DNA of 34,741 nucleotides from Thermoguttaceae bacterium. Lineage in GTDB: Bacteria; Planctomycetota; Planctomycetia; Pirellulales; Thermoguttaceae. Within the stretch, counting starts at the first letter, position 1; each line of letters opens with the position of its first letter. The stretch covers positions 1 through 34,741 of the forward strand of contig JAFZAL010000174.1 of assembly GCA_017557195.1 (NCBI GenBank), in the 5' to 3' direction. Below are positions 1 through 7,057 of this stretch, one piece after another. Below the pieces are notes generated by a model. The model was not told the DNA's origin, ran no database searches, and saw nothing but the letters and a program-made list of their open reading frames with translations. A program made the position numbers and the translations under genes.

Positions 1-1
1 G

Positions 2-2245
2 AATCGGCTTCGCGGCATAACGCGGCGGCGAGCGCTGACCTACGGTTTTACAAAACTGGTTGTCGAACTGGGTCTGTGGTTTTTCGCAACCCTGATTCTC
101 GACAAAATGTTTGAACCCAGTCCCGTAATCCGCGGGATTATTCTGGCGGCGTCCGCAGTCTGGTTTATTTATCGCATTGTTGTTTATATCATCCGCCCGA
201 TGTTTCGCCCTATTTCAGACGAATCGATGGCGGCTTTGTGCGCTGTTACGTTCCCGGAAGAATCGGAACTGATTCTCACCGCCGTCCACCCGGCTGACCC
301 TGAAGGGCAAGACCCGCAGCTGTGGACTCAAACCGTAGAAAAAGCCAACGCGCTGGCGGATCAGCTGCTCCGTTCCGGACGTCTGCGCGCTGCGTTCGAC
401 AATAAACGCTCGTTCCGCGGCTGGTTTAAGGCGATTGCGCTGGTCGCCGCCGTTGTCGGGCTGCACTACTATAATTCCATGTATCTTCCCGTCTGGTTCT
501 CCAGAGTGATTTGCCTTTCCAGCGACCTCTGGCCGCGTCAGGCGCGAATTTGGGTAGACGGGTTCCCGGAAGACGCCAACAACCCGATCGGGAGAATTAA
601 AATCGCCCGCGGAGACGACCTCGACCTTCGAGTTTGGGCGGACGCCGACCGACCGCTGGTTCCCAAACGCGTTACATTGGACTACCGCGATTCCAACGGC
701 GTTCATCGATACGCAACCATGGTTCGTCAGGGGGCGGTCAACGACGAAACGGAGAAGCCTGATTCTTCTCGCAACTCGCAACTCGCAACTCGCCTCTCCT
801 TTACGTTTACCCTTCGCGGCGTTCTCAACCCGCTGACAATCAACTTCCGCGGGGCGGACGTCCAGCTTCGGGGGCTGTATATAGACGTTGTCGAAAGCCC
901 GGTTATCGTCAAGGCGCAGCTTCGTCTGACGTATCCGAAGTACATGAACAAAAAAGACCGCGTTGTCAACGTTTCCGACTCGACCCAAATTCCGTTTGGA
1001 ACAAAGGCGACGCTCGTTCTGACGCCCAACAAGCCGCTGCAGTCTGTAACAGCTCAGCTTACCGCCGTTGACGGCTCCAAGACCAATCCCGCTGTTACGT
1101 TTATCAAATCCTCAGACGCCAGCCAGCCGGACTCGTTCCAGCTTGACCTGGGCGAAATGACGTCGGAACTCAGCGCGTCGTTCTCCCTGCTGGATGAAGA
1201 CAACCTCAAAAGCCGGAAAGACGCGTCGTTTGCGTTCTCGATTCTTCCTGACGCCGTCCCCTCCCCGGCTCTTGCCGCAAAGGGAATGGGCGTCGCCTGC
1301 ACCGTTGACGCAATTATTCCCATTTCCGGAACCATCACAGACGACTACGGCGTTTCGTTCGCCCGATTCGCCTATACGATAACCCGCCGCGGTGAAAAGC
1401 TGACCGGTACGATTCCAATCGCCGACTGGCCGGATCGACCGCTGGACGTTAAAGTCAACACGACGTTTGAACCCGTCAAAGCGGACGTTCTTCTGGACGA
1501 CTCGATTTCACTTTGTATCGAAACCGGCGACGGCTACGACCTCCCGGAAGAGCGCAATCCGAACGTCGCTCAGACGCCGACCACGACGCTGGAAATCGTT
1601 ACACCGCAGCGAATGAGAACCATTCTCGAAGCGACCGAGCTTAACCTCAGACGCCACTTCGAGACTGTCTTCGACGAAGTCAAAACGACCCGCGACCTGT
1701 TCAACTCCATTTCCATTCAGAAAGACGAGCAGAAAAAAGAGTCGGACGGGGAAGGCGACGCTGCTGCGTCCACGCCCACCGTGCCGGTTGCCGTTCGACT
1801 TCTTCACGCAGACCGCGCCGTTCAGAACGCCCGAAAGAACATGCAGGAATTTCTGGCGGAAGCGGAATCGTTTGAAGACCTGGTGGATCAGATGGTCAAC
1901 AACCATATCGACACGCCGGAATGGAAATCGCGTCTTCACGACGGCATCGCCGTCCCGCTGACGAAAATCGCCAACGAGTCGTTTACAGAGCTGGAAAAGC
2001 GGCTTATTAAATTCCGTACCGCCATGGAATCTGGCGACTGGTCTGCCCTGCCCGGCTTAAAAGCCGCCGCCGCAACCCAGTTTGAAACCGTCGTCGTTCA
2101 ACTCGACGCCGTCCTGGCGAAAATGCTCCAGATGGAAGATTTCAACGAAGCAATCGAAGAACTCCGCTCCATTATCAGAAAGCAGGAACAGATGGAATCC
2201 GACATGAAAACCAGACAGCGGGAAAGCCTGGAAGACCTGCTGTAA
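2..2245 (+). CDS. Large membrane-anchored protein, 5' end outside window (DUF4175/TIGR02302-like?)
   Basis: The frame is open from base 2, so the ATG at 107 is internal and the gene begins left of the window; 747 residues are visible. Numbered from that ATG, hydrophobic segments lie just upstream of it, at about 7-29, and at about 106-130. A long beta-rich region follows with two Ig-like landmarks, LTYPKYMNKKDR (about 264-275) and ITDDYGVSFARFAY (about 409-422). The last 150 residues are charged and helical, probably coiled coil (for example EAIEELRSIIRKQEQMES). This layout resembles the DUF4175/TIGR02302-like membrane proteins found beside MoxR/DUF58 genes in planctomycetes, but that is a family guess from memory and the neighbours are off the edge. 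Residues 221-230 are encoded by heptamer repeat DNA like that found between genes here. Function unknown. Being a gene is certain; the family is tentative. Confidence 0.85.
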   Translation, partial: NRLRGITRRRALTYGFTKLVVELGLWFFATLILDKMFEPSPVIRGIILAASAVWFIYRIVVYIIRPMFRPISDESMAALCAVTFPEESELILTAVHPADPEGQDPQLWTQTVEKANALADQLLRSGRLRAAFDNKRSFRGWFKAIALVAAVVGLHYYNSMYLPVWFSRVICLSSDLWPRQARIWVDGFPEDANNPIGRIKIARGDDLDLRVWADADRPLVPKRVTLDYRDSNGVHRYATMVRQGAVNDETEKPDSSRNSQLATRLSFTFTLRGVLNPLTINFRGADVQLRGLYIDVVESPVIVKAQLRLTYPKYMNKKDRVVNVSDSTQIPFGTKATLVLTPNKPLQSVTAQLTAVDGSKTNPAVTFIKSSDASQPDSFQLDLGEMTSELSASFSLLDEDNLKSRKDASFAFSILPDAVPSPALAAKGMGVACTVDAIIPISGTITDDYGVSFARFAYTITRRGEKLTGTIPIADWPDRPLDVKVNTTFEPVKADVLLDDSISLCIETGDGYDLPEERNPNVAQTPTTTLEIVTPQRMRTILEATELNLRRHFETVFDEVKTTRDLFNSISIQKDEQKKESDGEGDAAASTPTVPVAVRLLHADRAVQNARKNMQEFLAEAESFEDLVDQMVNNHIDTPEWKSRLHDGIAVPLTKIANESFTELEKRLIKFRTAMESGDWSALPGLKAAAATQFETVVVQLDAVLAKMLQMEDFNEAIEELRSIIRKQEQMESDMKTRQRESLEDLL
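770..797 (-). repeat. Heptamer repeat array inside a coding region
   Basis: Three CGCAACT units and a variant CGCCTCT lie in frame within the membrane-protein gene. Read on the minus strand the unit is AGTTGCG and the array ends in AGAAGAATC. The intergenic array at 6728-6763 has the same unit and the same AGAAGAATC end. Three units make 21 bp, which keeps the frame, and this heptamer contains no stop codon in any frame of either strand. Confidence 0.85.
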
Positions 2246-2246
2246 T

Positions 2247-2281
2247 AGTTAGGAGTGAGGAGTTAGGAGTGAGGAGTTACG
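2247..2281 (+). repeat. Heptamer array, AGTTAGG/AGTGAGG type
   Basis: Five units in strict 7-bp phase (AGTTAGG, AGTGAGG, AGTTAGG, AGTGAGG, AGTTACG) start within 2 bp of the stop codon of the preceding gene. A palindrome (CGCAAGCG-TCA-CGCTTGCG) follows directly at about 2280-2298. Confidence 0.85.
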
Positions 2282-2300
2282 CAAGCGTCACGCTTGCGTC

Positions 2301-2332
2301 GGGGACTGCGGCGGCTTGACGCCGCCTTAACC
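2301..2332 (+). repeat. GCGGC-hairpin repeat, copy 1
   Basis: The element reads GGGGACTGC then the hairpin GGCGGC-TTGAC-GCCGCC and then TTAACC. Related copies are at 13628-13661, 13738-13766 (opposite strand) and 20341-20370. The flank GG(G)RNTGC and the tail after the hairpin are shared while the hairpin arms differ. Confidence 0.7.
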
Positions 2333-2511
2333 AAAGCCCCGCTAAAAAACTGTGATGAGTCCGGTTCGCGGCAGTCCCCTGCCGCCCCCGATGGCGGGGG
2401 AGCCAATCCGCGCTGCCGCGCGCCTGCCAAAATTCGCTCCCGTTGGTCGCTTTGCTCTTTCTTTATGAAAGTTTTTAAGCCGCAAAGTCCGCAAAGTCCG
2501 CAAAGAAATGG

Positions 2512-2552
2512 AAGGCGGTAACGGAGCGAGTGTAACGAGCGTAGTTACGCTT
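2512..2552 (+). repeat. 41-bp inverted repeat, left arm (partner 2830-2870)
   Basis: This arm and the reverse complement of 2830-2870 have the same length and match at about 33 of 41 positions. Both begin AAGGCGGTAACGGAG and end CGTAGTTACGCTT. The pair brackets the inner part of the gap between two convergent genes, and the right arm stops one base before the LamG gene's stop codon. Confidence 0.8.
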
Positions 2553-2576
2553 TGTTCGAAGGGTGAAATACCTCAT

Positions 2577-2647
2577 TGCGTAAGCCGGAAACGTCCCTTG
2601 GATGGACTCCGCCCTCGGAGTCCTTCTTGACGGCTTGCCGTCAAGAA
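2577..2647 (+). repeat. Double-hairpin element, copy 1
   Basis: Flank ATTGCG...TTGGATGG is followed by hairpin GGACTCCG-CCCT-CGGAGTCC (2604-2623) and then hairpin TTCTTGACGGC-TT-GCCGTCAAGAA (2624-2647, perfect 11-bp stem). A second copy at 27858-27937 on the opposite strand has the same flank and second hairpin but a different first hairpin, also perfectly paired. Confidence 0.8.
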
Positions 2648-2697
2648 ATCGCGGCAGCCTCCAAGAATCTTGAGAACGTGTCAATCCGCCCGCCCCG

Positions 2698-2740
2698 CTG
2701 GATCGCGGCTGTATCAGCCGCCAAAGGAAAACCTCACGCG
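2698..2740 (+). repeat. CTGGATCGCG hairpin element, copy a
   Basis: CTGGATC precedes the hairpin GCGGCTG-TAT-CAGCCGC (2705-2721), then comes AAAGGAAAACCTCACGC. The copy at 11413-11450 has the same two flanks but stem GCGGAC/GTCCGC. Upstream, GCGGCAGCCTCCAAGAA at 2651-2667 also matches the block at 32417. Confidence 0.8.
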
Positions 2741-2784
2741 GAGATGCGGAGATGCGGAGGATGTTCGCGAAATTTTAAACAAAT

Positions 2785-2806
2785 AAGCGGGAGTTTCCTC
2801 CCGCTT
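2785..2806. terminator. Bidirectional hairpin terminator between convergent genes
   Basis: A perfect 9-bp stem AAGCGGGAG/CTCCCGCTT with loop TTTC has A/T-rich sequence on both sides (AAATTTTAAACAAAT upstream, TTTAGCAATTATTCTTTT downstream). It lies between the + strand membrane-protein gene and the - strand LamG gene, so it could end both transcripts. A similar GCGGGAG hairpin sits in the next convergent gap at 11486-11504. Confidence 0.75.
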
Positions 2807-2870
2807 TAGCAATTATTCTTTTACGATTTAAGCGTAACTACGTTCGCTGCGCGAACTCCGTTACCGCCTT

Positions 2871-4631
2871 TCATTTATTTCTTTTCCTCACGTACAGCAG
2901 CCCTGCGGCGCCGAGAATCAGCAGCGCCCACGTCGACGGTTCAGGAACAGCGTTGGCGTCTACAGTACCGGTAATAGCATAAACGCCGCCGCCTAACGGA
3001 ACGTAATCCAAATCCGTAAAATAGTACGAGCTAACATGGCTAAGCAAGTTTTCTCTAAATCCATCTTCGCCGCTGTTGCTTCCGTACAAAATCGCGGTAA
3101 ACGTATCGCCGCCTTTTAATGTACTGTCATCTGCCAATTCCAGATATATCAGACCGTTATTTAATTCAATATCGCCTGTAACAATTAACGAGTCGTTCTT
3201 ATTGGTTTCTTCCCCGCCGATTTCCATCAACAGAGCCGATCCGGCTTCGTTAAGAATAAACCCACCGCCAAACGTAGCCTCGCCAACGGAGTTGCCGGGA
3301 GAAAAGACCGCATTCGGTCCGTCTATTGCGTCTACTAAAAGATTACCGTTCATGTAACCTCTAATATCAACGCGACCGGAAGAAACAACAAAATTGTCAA
3401 CAGAGAATTCCAAGTCCGCGTTGGATATACCTTCTGTATTAATCTTTAGTCTTCCTTCTCCGGTTTTAAGAATATCGCCGTTGCCTATGACGCTTGCCGC
3501 ATTAGTAAAGATAAGCGTCTTTTCGCCGCTGGCAACGTTATATTCCAGCGTTCCTTTTGTTCCGAGCGTTTCATCCGCTTCAAGCGTAATAACGCCGTTT
3601 GCAGTTACAGCATCGTCGGTAAGTCGAAGCGTACCGTCGGAAACAGTTGGATTTCCTGAGTACGCGTTGGCTTCAGTAAAGACCAGCGTTCCCGCCCCGG
3701 TTTTCGTAAAAGTGTTGTCGTAAAGCGGCGAAATCGGAGTCGAAATAGTTACAACATCGTCAGCGCCGGCTACGGTAATTCGTTTTTCGCCGTTGAGAGT
3801 AATCGTATTACTGCCGTCGATTGTCATAGAACCGTTGAAATCCAGCGAATTGACGGTAACGTTTTTATCCAGCGTCAACGTTGGAGAATTTTCAGCGTCT
3901 AACTGTACGGCAGAGGAATTGGCAAACGCCTGATCGGTTAATTGATTCGCATTCCAGACGGAATCAGACCAATTACCGTCAGCTGTAACATCCCGCTGAT
4001 ATCCGGTTGCAAGATACAAAGACGGATTGTTATAAAGGAATGAAACCTGTTCCGCCGTCAGCGGCTGGTTATAAAACTGAACTTCATCAACGGTAGCTGT
4101 TCCATTGCGTTGACCTGTATTGAAATTACCGCCTAAGGTGATATAGCTGATTATATCAGAAATATCTGCTTTGTTTACTGTCGCTTTTAAACCGCCGTCA
4201 ATATACAATTTTCCATCGCCAGATACGGGGTCTGAGGTAAAAGCAAAATGATGAAAACCAGATGAGACGTTGGTACTTCCAGCAAACGTTCCCCATGGAG
4301 AGTTATAGATGCTCAAAGAATTATTTGCTCTTTGGAAATCGCTATCGAGATACTGTGATGTAAACACGCTAAGATAATCCATCCAGTTGGCGCTAGGTTG
4401 CTTGCCCCAAAAAGAGATAGAAAAGTTGTTTAAGTTTACATTAGCTGCAGAAACATTAATGAGGCATTTACCGGTAGAAGAACCATAAAACGTCTTACCA
4501 ACTTTTCCATCATTTATGATAGTTGGATTTGATCCGCCGGACGTATGAGCTAAACTGGCAGTACAGCCATTTCCAGAAGAATCTGTAAATGTTCCTTCGT
4601 TAAACGTCCAGTACGTCATCAGATCCGCCAT
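2871..4631 (-). CDS. LamG-domain PEP-CTERM surface protein, out of frame with its own start
   Basis: The uninterrupted frame gives 586 residues. Residues 1-205 look like a LamG/concanavalin-type jelly roll (LamG_3 family; YWTFNEGTFTDSSGNG at the start, KLYIDGGLKATV and ATVDEVQFYNQPLTAEQV at the end). Residues 215-470 are autotransporter-type beta-strand repeats (TKTGAGTLVFTEANAYSG), followed by the FSPGNSVG motif and a C-terminal PEP-CTERM signal (VPEPSTW, hydrophobic helix, RKRNK). It is probably an exported adhesin or glycan-binding surface protein sorted by an exosortase. The ATG at 4631 cannot be the natural start, because a signal peptide core lies just upstream in the same frame with no start codon. 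The real start is most likely ATG 4738, which has a good ribosome binding site but is separated by a frame error at ten C residues (4700-4709). The gene is therefore off in this sequence, phase-variable or misassembled. Confidence 0.85.
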   Translation of the reverse strand: MADLMTYWTFNEGTFTDSSGNGCTASLAHTSGGSNPTIINDGKVGKTFYGSSTGKCLINVSAANVNLNNFSISFWGKQPSANWMDYLSVFTSQYLDSDFQRANNSLSIYNSPWGTFAGSTNVSSGFHHFAFTSDPVSGDGKLYIDGGLKATVNKADISDIISYITLGGNFNTGQRNGTATVDEVQFYNQPLTAEQVSFLYNNPSLYLATGYQRDVTADGNWSDSVWNANQLTDQAFANSSAVQLDAENSPTLTLDKNVTVNSLDFNGSMTIDGSNTITLNGEKRITVAGADDVVTISTPISPLYDNTFTKTGAGTLVFTEANAYSGNPTVSDGTLRLTDDAVTANGVITLEADETLGTKGTLEYNVASGEKTLIFTNAASVIGNGDILKTGEGRLKINTEGISNADLEFSVDNFVVSSGRVDIRGYMNGNLLVDAIDGPNAVFSPGNSVGEATFGGGFILNEAGSALLMEIGGEETNKNDSLIVTGDIELNNGLIYLELADDSTLKGGDTFTAILYGSNSGEDGFRENLLSHVSSYYFTDLDYVPLGGGVYAITGTVDANAVPEPSTWALLILGAAGLLYVRKRNK

Positions 4632-4738
4632 AGCGATATTGGAACAGCAAAGAATTGCAAGAATTGCAAAAAGAACAAATCCACCGCGTGTTAAAATGTG
4701 GGGGGGGGGCAGAATGAGTAGTCTTTAGGATTGAGCAT
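4632..4738 (-). other. Frameshifted start and signal peptide of the LamG gene
   Basis: ATG 4738 follows AGAAGGAG with 7-nt spacing, in a leader very similar to that of the 961-residue PEP-CTERM gene. As written it reads MLNPKDYSFCPPPTF and stops at 4691-4693. One extra C (11) or two fewer (8) in the tract joins it to the main frame. With 11 C the joined region has Arg-Gly-Gly, a hydrophobic core FVLFAILAILCC and a signal-peptidase-like site AMA before DLMTYW, which is a normal Sec signal peptide. That fit is strong evidence that this is the true 5' end. Confidence 0.85.
4700..4709 (-). repeat. Poly-C (10) tract at the frame break
   Basis: Ten consecutive C on the coding strand lie 10 codons into the gene, between start codon and signal peptide core. 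This is the longest homopolymer I saw in the window. Such tracts gain and lose bases by slipped-strand mispairing and act as on/off switches for surface proteins in other bacteria. It is also a classic site for sequencing error. Confidence 0.9.
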
Positions 4739-4845
4739 TATTTTACTCCTTCTCTAGTGGGTAAAACTGGTAAACGGTTATTTAAACGACTTTTGCGGCG
4801 GTACGTCCCGGCGCAAAAATAATATCGCTTTTTTACATTAACTAC

Positions 4846-4851
4846 ATTATA
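4846..4851 (-). promoter_or_regulatory. Possible -10 box for the LamG gene
   Basis: The minus strand reads TGTATAAT about 110 bp before ATG 4738. The -35 region at 17-bp spacing (CTTCAC) is poor. Candidate only. Confidence 0.35.
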
Positions 4852-4955
4852 CACTCAATTTTGCAATCGTGAAGCGCTAAATGGGAAAATTTTTGAAAAA
4901 AAAGTGAGAAATTTTGGGACTGTAGTAAAAATAGATAGAATTTATGTCGTGTATG

Positions 4956-4977
4956 GCGAGCTTCGCTCGCGATCCAG
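4956..4977 (-). repeat. CTGGATCGCG hairpin element, copy b
   Basis: On the minus strand CTGGATC is followed by GCGAGC-GAA-GCTCGC. The flank is the same as in copies a, c, d and e but the stem sequence is different and still fully paired. Confidence 0.75.
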
Positions 4978-5021
4978 AAAGGTTGTTGGCTGCGAAAGAT
5001 ATTGTTCATCAGGACAGAGAG

Positions 5022-5110
5022 GCTTTGGCGGGCGAAGACGCCCGCGAACCAGCAGGTCGGAGCGGCTATTCTGCGAAAGAGATTATTGGAGGCTTCCGCC
5101 GCAAGCGATC
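5022..5110 (-). repeat. CTGGTTCGCG hairpin element, copy c, with conserved tail
   Basis: On the minus strand CTGGTTC precedes the hairpin GCGGGCG-TCTT-CGCCCGC (5028-5045), with CGCTTGCGGCGGAAGCCTCC further upstream at 5091-5110. The block at 32412-32497 has the same order of parts in the opposite orientation. Confidence 0.75.
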
Positions 5111-5130
5111 AACGGGAGCGGCGTCTTGCT

Positions 5131-5332
5131 AACTTGAAAAAACTTTCGGTCGCCAGCAAGCTGGCTCCCTTCTTAGGGAAGTTTTTTCAAGTTAAAAAAA
5201 GAGGGGAAAACCTTTTTTGAAAAAAGGTTCTTCCCCTCAAACTCCCCTTTCCAAAAAACTTTAGGTAGGGAACATCCGTAAACCAATCGGCGAAAATCTG
5301 TCTAATCCGTAAAATCCGTGTGCGGACTGACC
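5131..5332 (-). repeat. Composite 0.2-kb intergenic repeat, copy 1
   Basis: It contains three parts: an inverted repeat AACTTGAAAAAACTT (5131-5145 with 5179-5193) enclosing hairpin GCCAGC-AA-GCTGGC; a 38-bp palindrome from GAGGGGAA to TTCCCCTC (5201-5238); and a unique tail near 5278-5332 (AATCCGTGTGCGGACTGACC). The whole block recurs in reverse complement, in the same internal order, at 11088-11304. It lies downstream of the malic enzyme stop codon, and its palindromes with A/T runs could terminate transcription. Confidence 0.85.
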
Positions 5333-5352
5333 CGCTCACAACCTTCGATAAG

Positions 5353-6687
5353 CTAATTACGCGCAATTCTCTCTGCCACGCTCTTTTCGTAAGCGTCGAG
5401 GTCGGCGATTTGTCTCTGGGCGACGCCGGAGTCCATAGCCGCCTGGGCAACGTAACGGGCGACGCGCGGGACGACGCGCGGGTCAAACGGTTTCGGAATG
5501 ACGTAGTCGTTTTTGAGCGGGTTGACGCCGTCGAACATGCCCGCGGCGCTGTCTGCCGGGTAGACGGTTTCGTATTCCTTCTTCAGCTCGTCCGGAACCT
5601 GCTCGCAGGCGATTTCCGCAATCGCTTTGCTGGCGGCAAGCTGCATGGGAATGTTGACGTCGGTCGCCTGAACGTCGAGCGCGCCGCGGAAAATGCCGGG
5701 GAATCCGAGGACGTTGTTGATCTGGTTCGGGAAATCGCTGCGTCCGGTGCCGACCACGCCGGCGCCCGCCTGACGCGCCAGCGCCGGGTCAATTTCCGGA
5801 ATCGGGTTCGCCATGGCGAAAATAATCGAGTGGTTCGCCATCGTCTTAACCATGTCCGGCGTGAGAATGTTCCCGACGCTCAAGCCGAGAAAGACGTCTG
5901 CGCCAAACATCGCTTCCGCCAGCGTTACGTTTGTATCGGCGGCGAACCGGGCTTTCTGCTCGTTCAAGTCCGTGCGATAAGTGGAAATGACGCCTTTGCT
6001 GTCGAACATGAGGAAATTCTCGCGTCGCGCCCCGGCGGTGATGTACAGCTCGCTGCAGGAAATGCCGGCAGCCCCTGCCCCGTTGACGACGAATCGGCAA
6101 TCTTCAATCTTCTTGCCGACCATCTTCAGGGCGTTGATAATCGCCGCCAGAGAAATAATCGCCGTTCCGTGCTGATCGTCGTGGAAAACCGGGATTCCCA
6201 TCCGGGTTTTGAGCGTCTGTTCAATCTCGAAACAGGCGGGCGCGCCGATGTCTTCCAGGTTGATTCCGCCGAAAGTCGGTTCGAGCCGTTCGACGGTCTC
6301 GATAACCTTCTGAGCGTCCGTGCGTCCGTTTTCCTGATGAACTTTCCCGATGCACAGCGGGACAGCGTCGATATCCGCAAACCGTTTGAACAGAACGGCT
6401 TTGCCTTCCATAACCGGCAAGCCGGCTTCCGGTCCGATGTTGCCCAAACCGAGAACGGCAGTGCCGTCAGACACGACGGCGACGGAGTTCCCGCGACCGG
6501 TGTAATTCCAGACGTTTTGTACGTCTTCCTTGATTTCCAGACACGGCGCAGCAACGCCCGGCGTATACGCCAGCGACAGTTCCGCCGCAGTCTCGCACGG
6601 CTTGGTAATTTTTACAGACGTCTTTCCCGGAACAGGCTGGGAATGGTACGCCAACGCGGCGGTTTTCAGTTCTTCGGATTGGTTCAT
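5353..6687 (-). CDS. Malic enzyme (oxaloacetate-decarboxylating malate dehydrogenase)
   Basis: The enzyme converts L-malate to pyruvate and CO2 with reduction of NAD(P)+ in the cytoplasm, linking the C4 acids of the TCA cycle to pyruvate. The 444 residues fit the short bacterial form without a C-terminal phosphotransacetylase domain. Landmarks in order are [12 protein letters not shown] (about 42), [20 protein letters not shown] (about 73), [17 protein letters not shown] (carries the likely catalytic Lys), [26 protein letters not shown] (about 162-172; metal ligands), the nucleotide-binding [12 protein letters not shown] (about 197-208), [12 protein letters not shown], and [23 protein letters not shown] versus NADP use cannot be judged by eye. 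ATG 6687 has no Shine-Dalgarno sequence; the leader reads TCCCTCCCC-ATG and is preceded by a heptamer array. The gene stands alone. A 469-residue open frame on the other strand is its shadow. Confidence 0.95.
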   Translation of the reverse strand: MNQSEELKTAALAYHSQPVPGKTSVKITKPCETAAELSLAYTPGVAAPCLEIKEDVQNVWNYTGRGNSVAVVSDGTAVLGLGNIGPEAGLPVMEGKAVLFKRFADIDAVPLCIGKVHQENGRTDAQKVIETVERLEPTFGGINLEDIGAPACFEIEQTLKTRMGIPVFHDDQHGTAIISLAAIINALKMVGKKIEDCRFVVNGAGAAGISCSELYITAGARRENFLMFDSKGVISTYRTDLNEQKARFAADTNVTLAEAMFGADVFLGLSVGNILTPDMVKTMANHSIIFAMANPIPEIDPALARQAGAGVVGTGRSDFPNQINNVLGFPGIFRGALDVQATDVNIPMQLAASKAIAEIACEQVPDELKKEYETVYPADSAAGMFDGVNPLKNDYVIPKPFDPRVVPRVARYVAQAAMDSGVAQRQIADLDAYEKSVAERIARN

Positions 6688-6699
6688 GGGGAGGGATTT

Positions 6700-6755
6700 A
6701 GTGGTAAGTGGTTAGTGAGTAGTGGTTAGTTGCGAGTTGCGAGTGGCGAGTTGCG
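6700..6755 (+). repeat. Heptamer array changing type in register (AGTGGTT to AGTTGCG)
   Basis: Eight units are in unbroken 7-bp phase: AGTGGTA, AGTGGTT, AGTGAGT, AGTGGTT, AGTTGCG, AGTTGCG, AGTGGCG, AGTTGCG, followed by AGAAGAATC. The array starts 13 bp from the malic enzyme start codon and lies in its 5' leader or promoter zone. A TTGACA-like -35 for that gene is visible at 6813-6818 (minus strand), but no convincing -10 at normal spacing. Confidence 0.85.
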
Positions 6756-6831
6756 AGAAGAATCCGCACGCTATCCACTCTCTAATATTAATCTTGCCAC
6801 ATTTTTTCATCTTGTCAAGGGAGGAACGGAC

Positions 6832-6866
6832 AATTAGCAATTGCCAATTAGCTATTTGCAATTTTT
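6832..6866 (+). repeat. Heptamer array, AATTAGC type
   Basis: Five units in phase read AATTAGC, AATTGCC, AATTAGC, TATTTGC, AATTTTT, in the gap between the divergent malic enzyme and protease genes. Confidence 0.75.
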
Positions 6867-6930
6867 CTTGCGTCGCGTTGTTTTTTGAAATTTTTACGTA
6901 AAAAGCGACGATTATTTTCTGATTATCGTG

Positions 6931-6936
6931 TATAAT
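6931..6936 (+). promoter_or_regulatory. Possible -10 box for the protease gene
   Basis: TATAAT preceded directly by GTG lies 121 bp before the protease start, with no good -35 box. The sequence from here to 7057 shows nothing else recognisable. Confidence 0.4.
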
Positions 6937-7057
6937 ATATGTTGAATAACGCTATAGGGGCTTTGCATTGAGGGGGAGAAGTATGTAATTTACTTCTCGT
7001 CTCGACGAATGCGTTTCCCCTATTACAAAACTTGCAGACGTAACTTGCAGCAATACC

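Larger units (their letters stand above)
2333..2784. other. Gene-free mosaic of short repeats and hairpins
   Basis: I see no credible gene here. The stretch holds a CCCCCG/CGGGGG-type hairpin near 2384-2402, a block shared with 11325-11375 (CCGCGCTGCCGCGCG and later GTTGGTCGCTTTG), a CCGCAAAGT tandem near 2480-2505, and the hairpin elements listed separately. Short open frames at 2294-2521 and 2576-2809 only read through these repeats and have no ribosome binding site or protein-like composition. Confidence 0.7.

Noticed and set aside
107..109. ATG 107 as the start of the first gene
   Set aside because: The frame is open and hydrophobic to base 2 and there is no ribosome binding site before 107.
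2294..2809. Two short + strand open frames (75 and 77 codons)
   Set aside because: They read through hairpin and tandem repeats, lack ribosome binding sites and have composition unlike the real genes.
4904..5220. Overlapping short open frames before the malic enzyme 3' end
   Set aside because: They consist of repeat DNA shared with other gaps in other frames, so no protein is conserved.
5320..6729. 469-residue open frame on the + strand across the malic enzyme gene
   Set aside because: It is the antisense shadow of a gene with full malic enzyme motifs; its own product is Arg/Asp/Val-rich with no family features.
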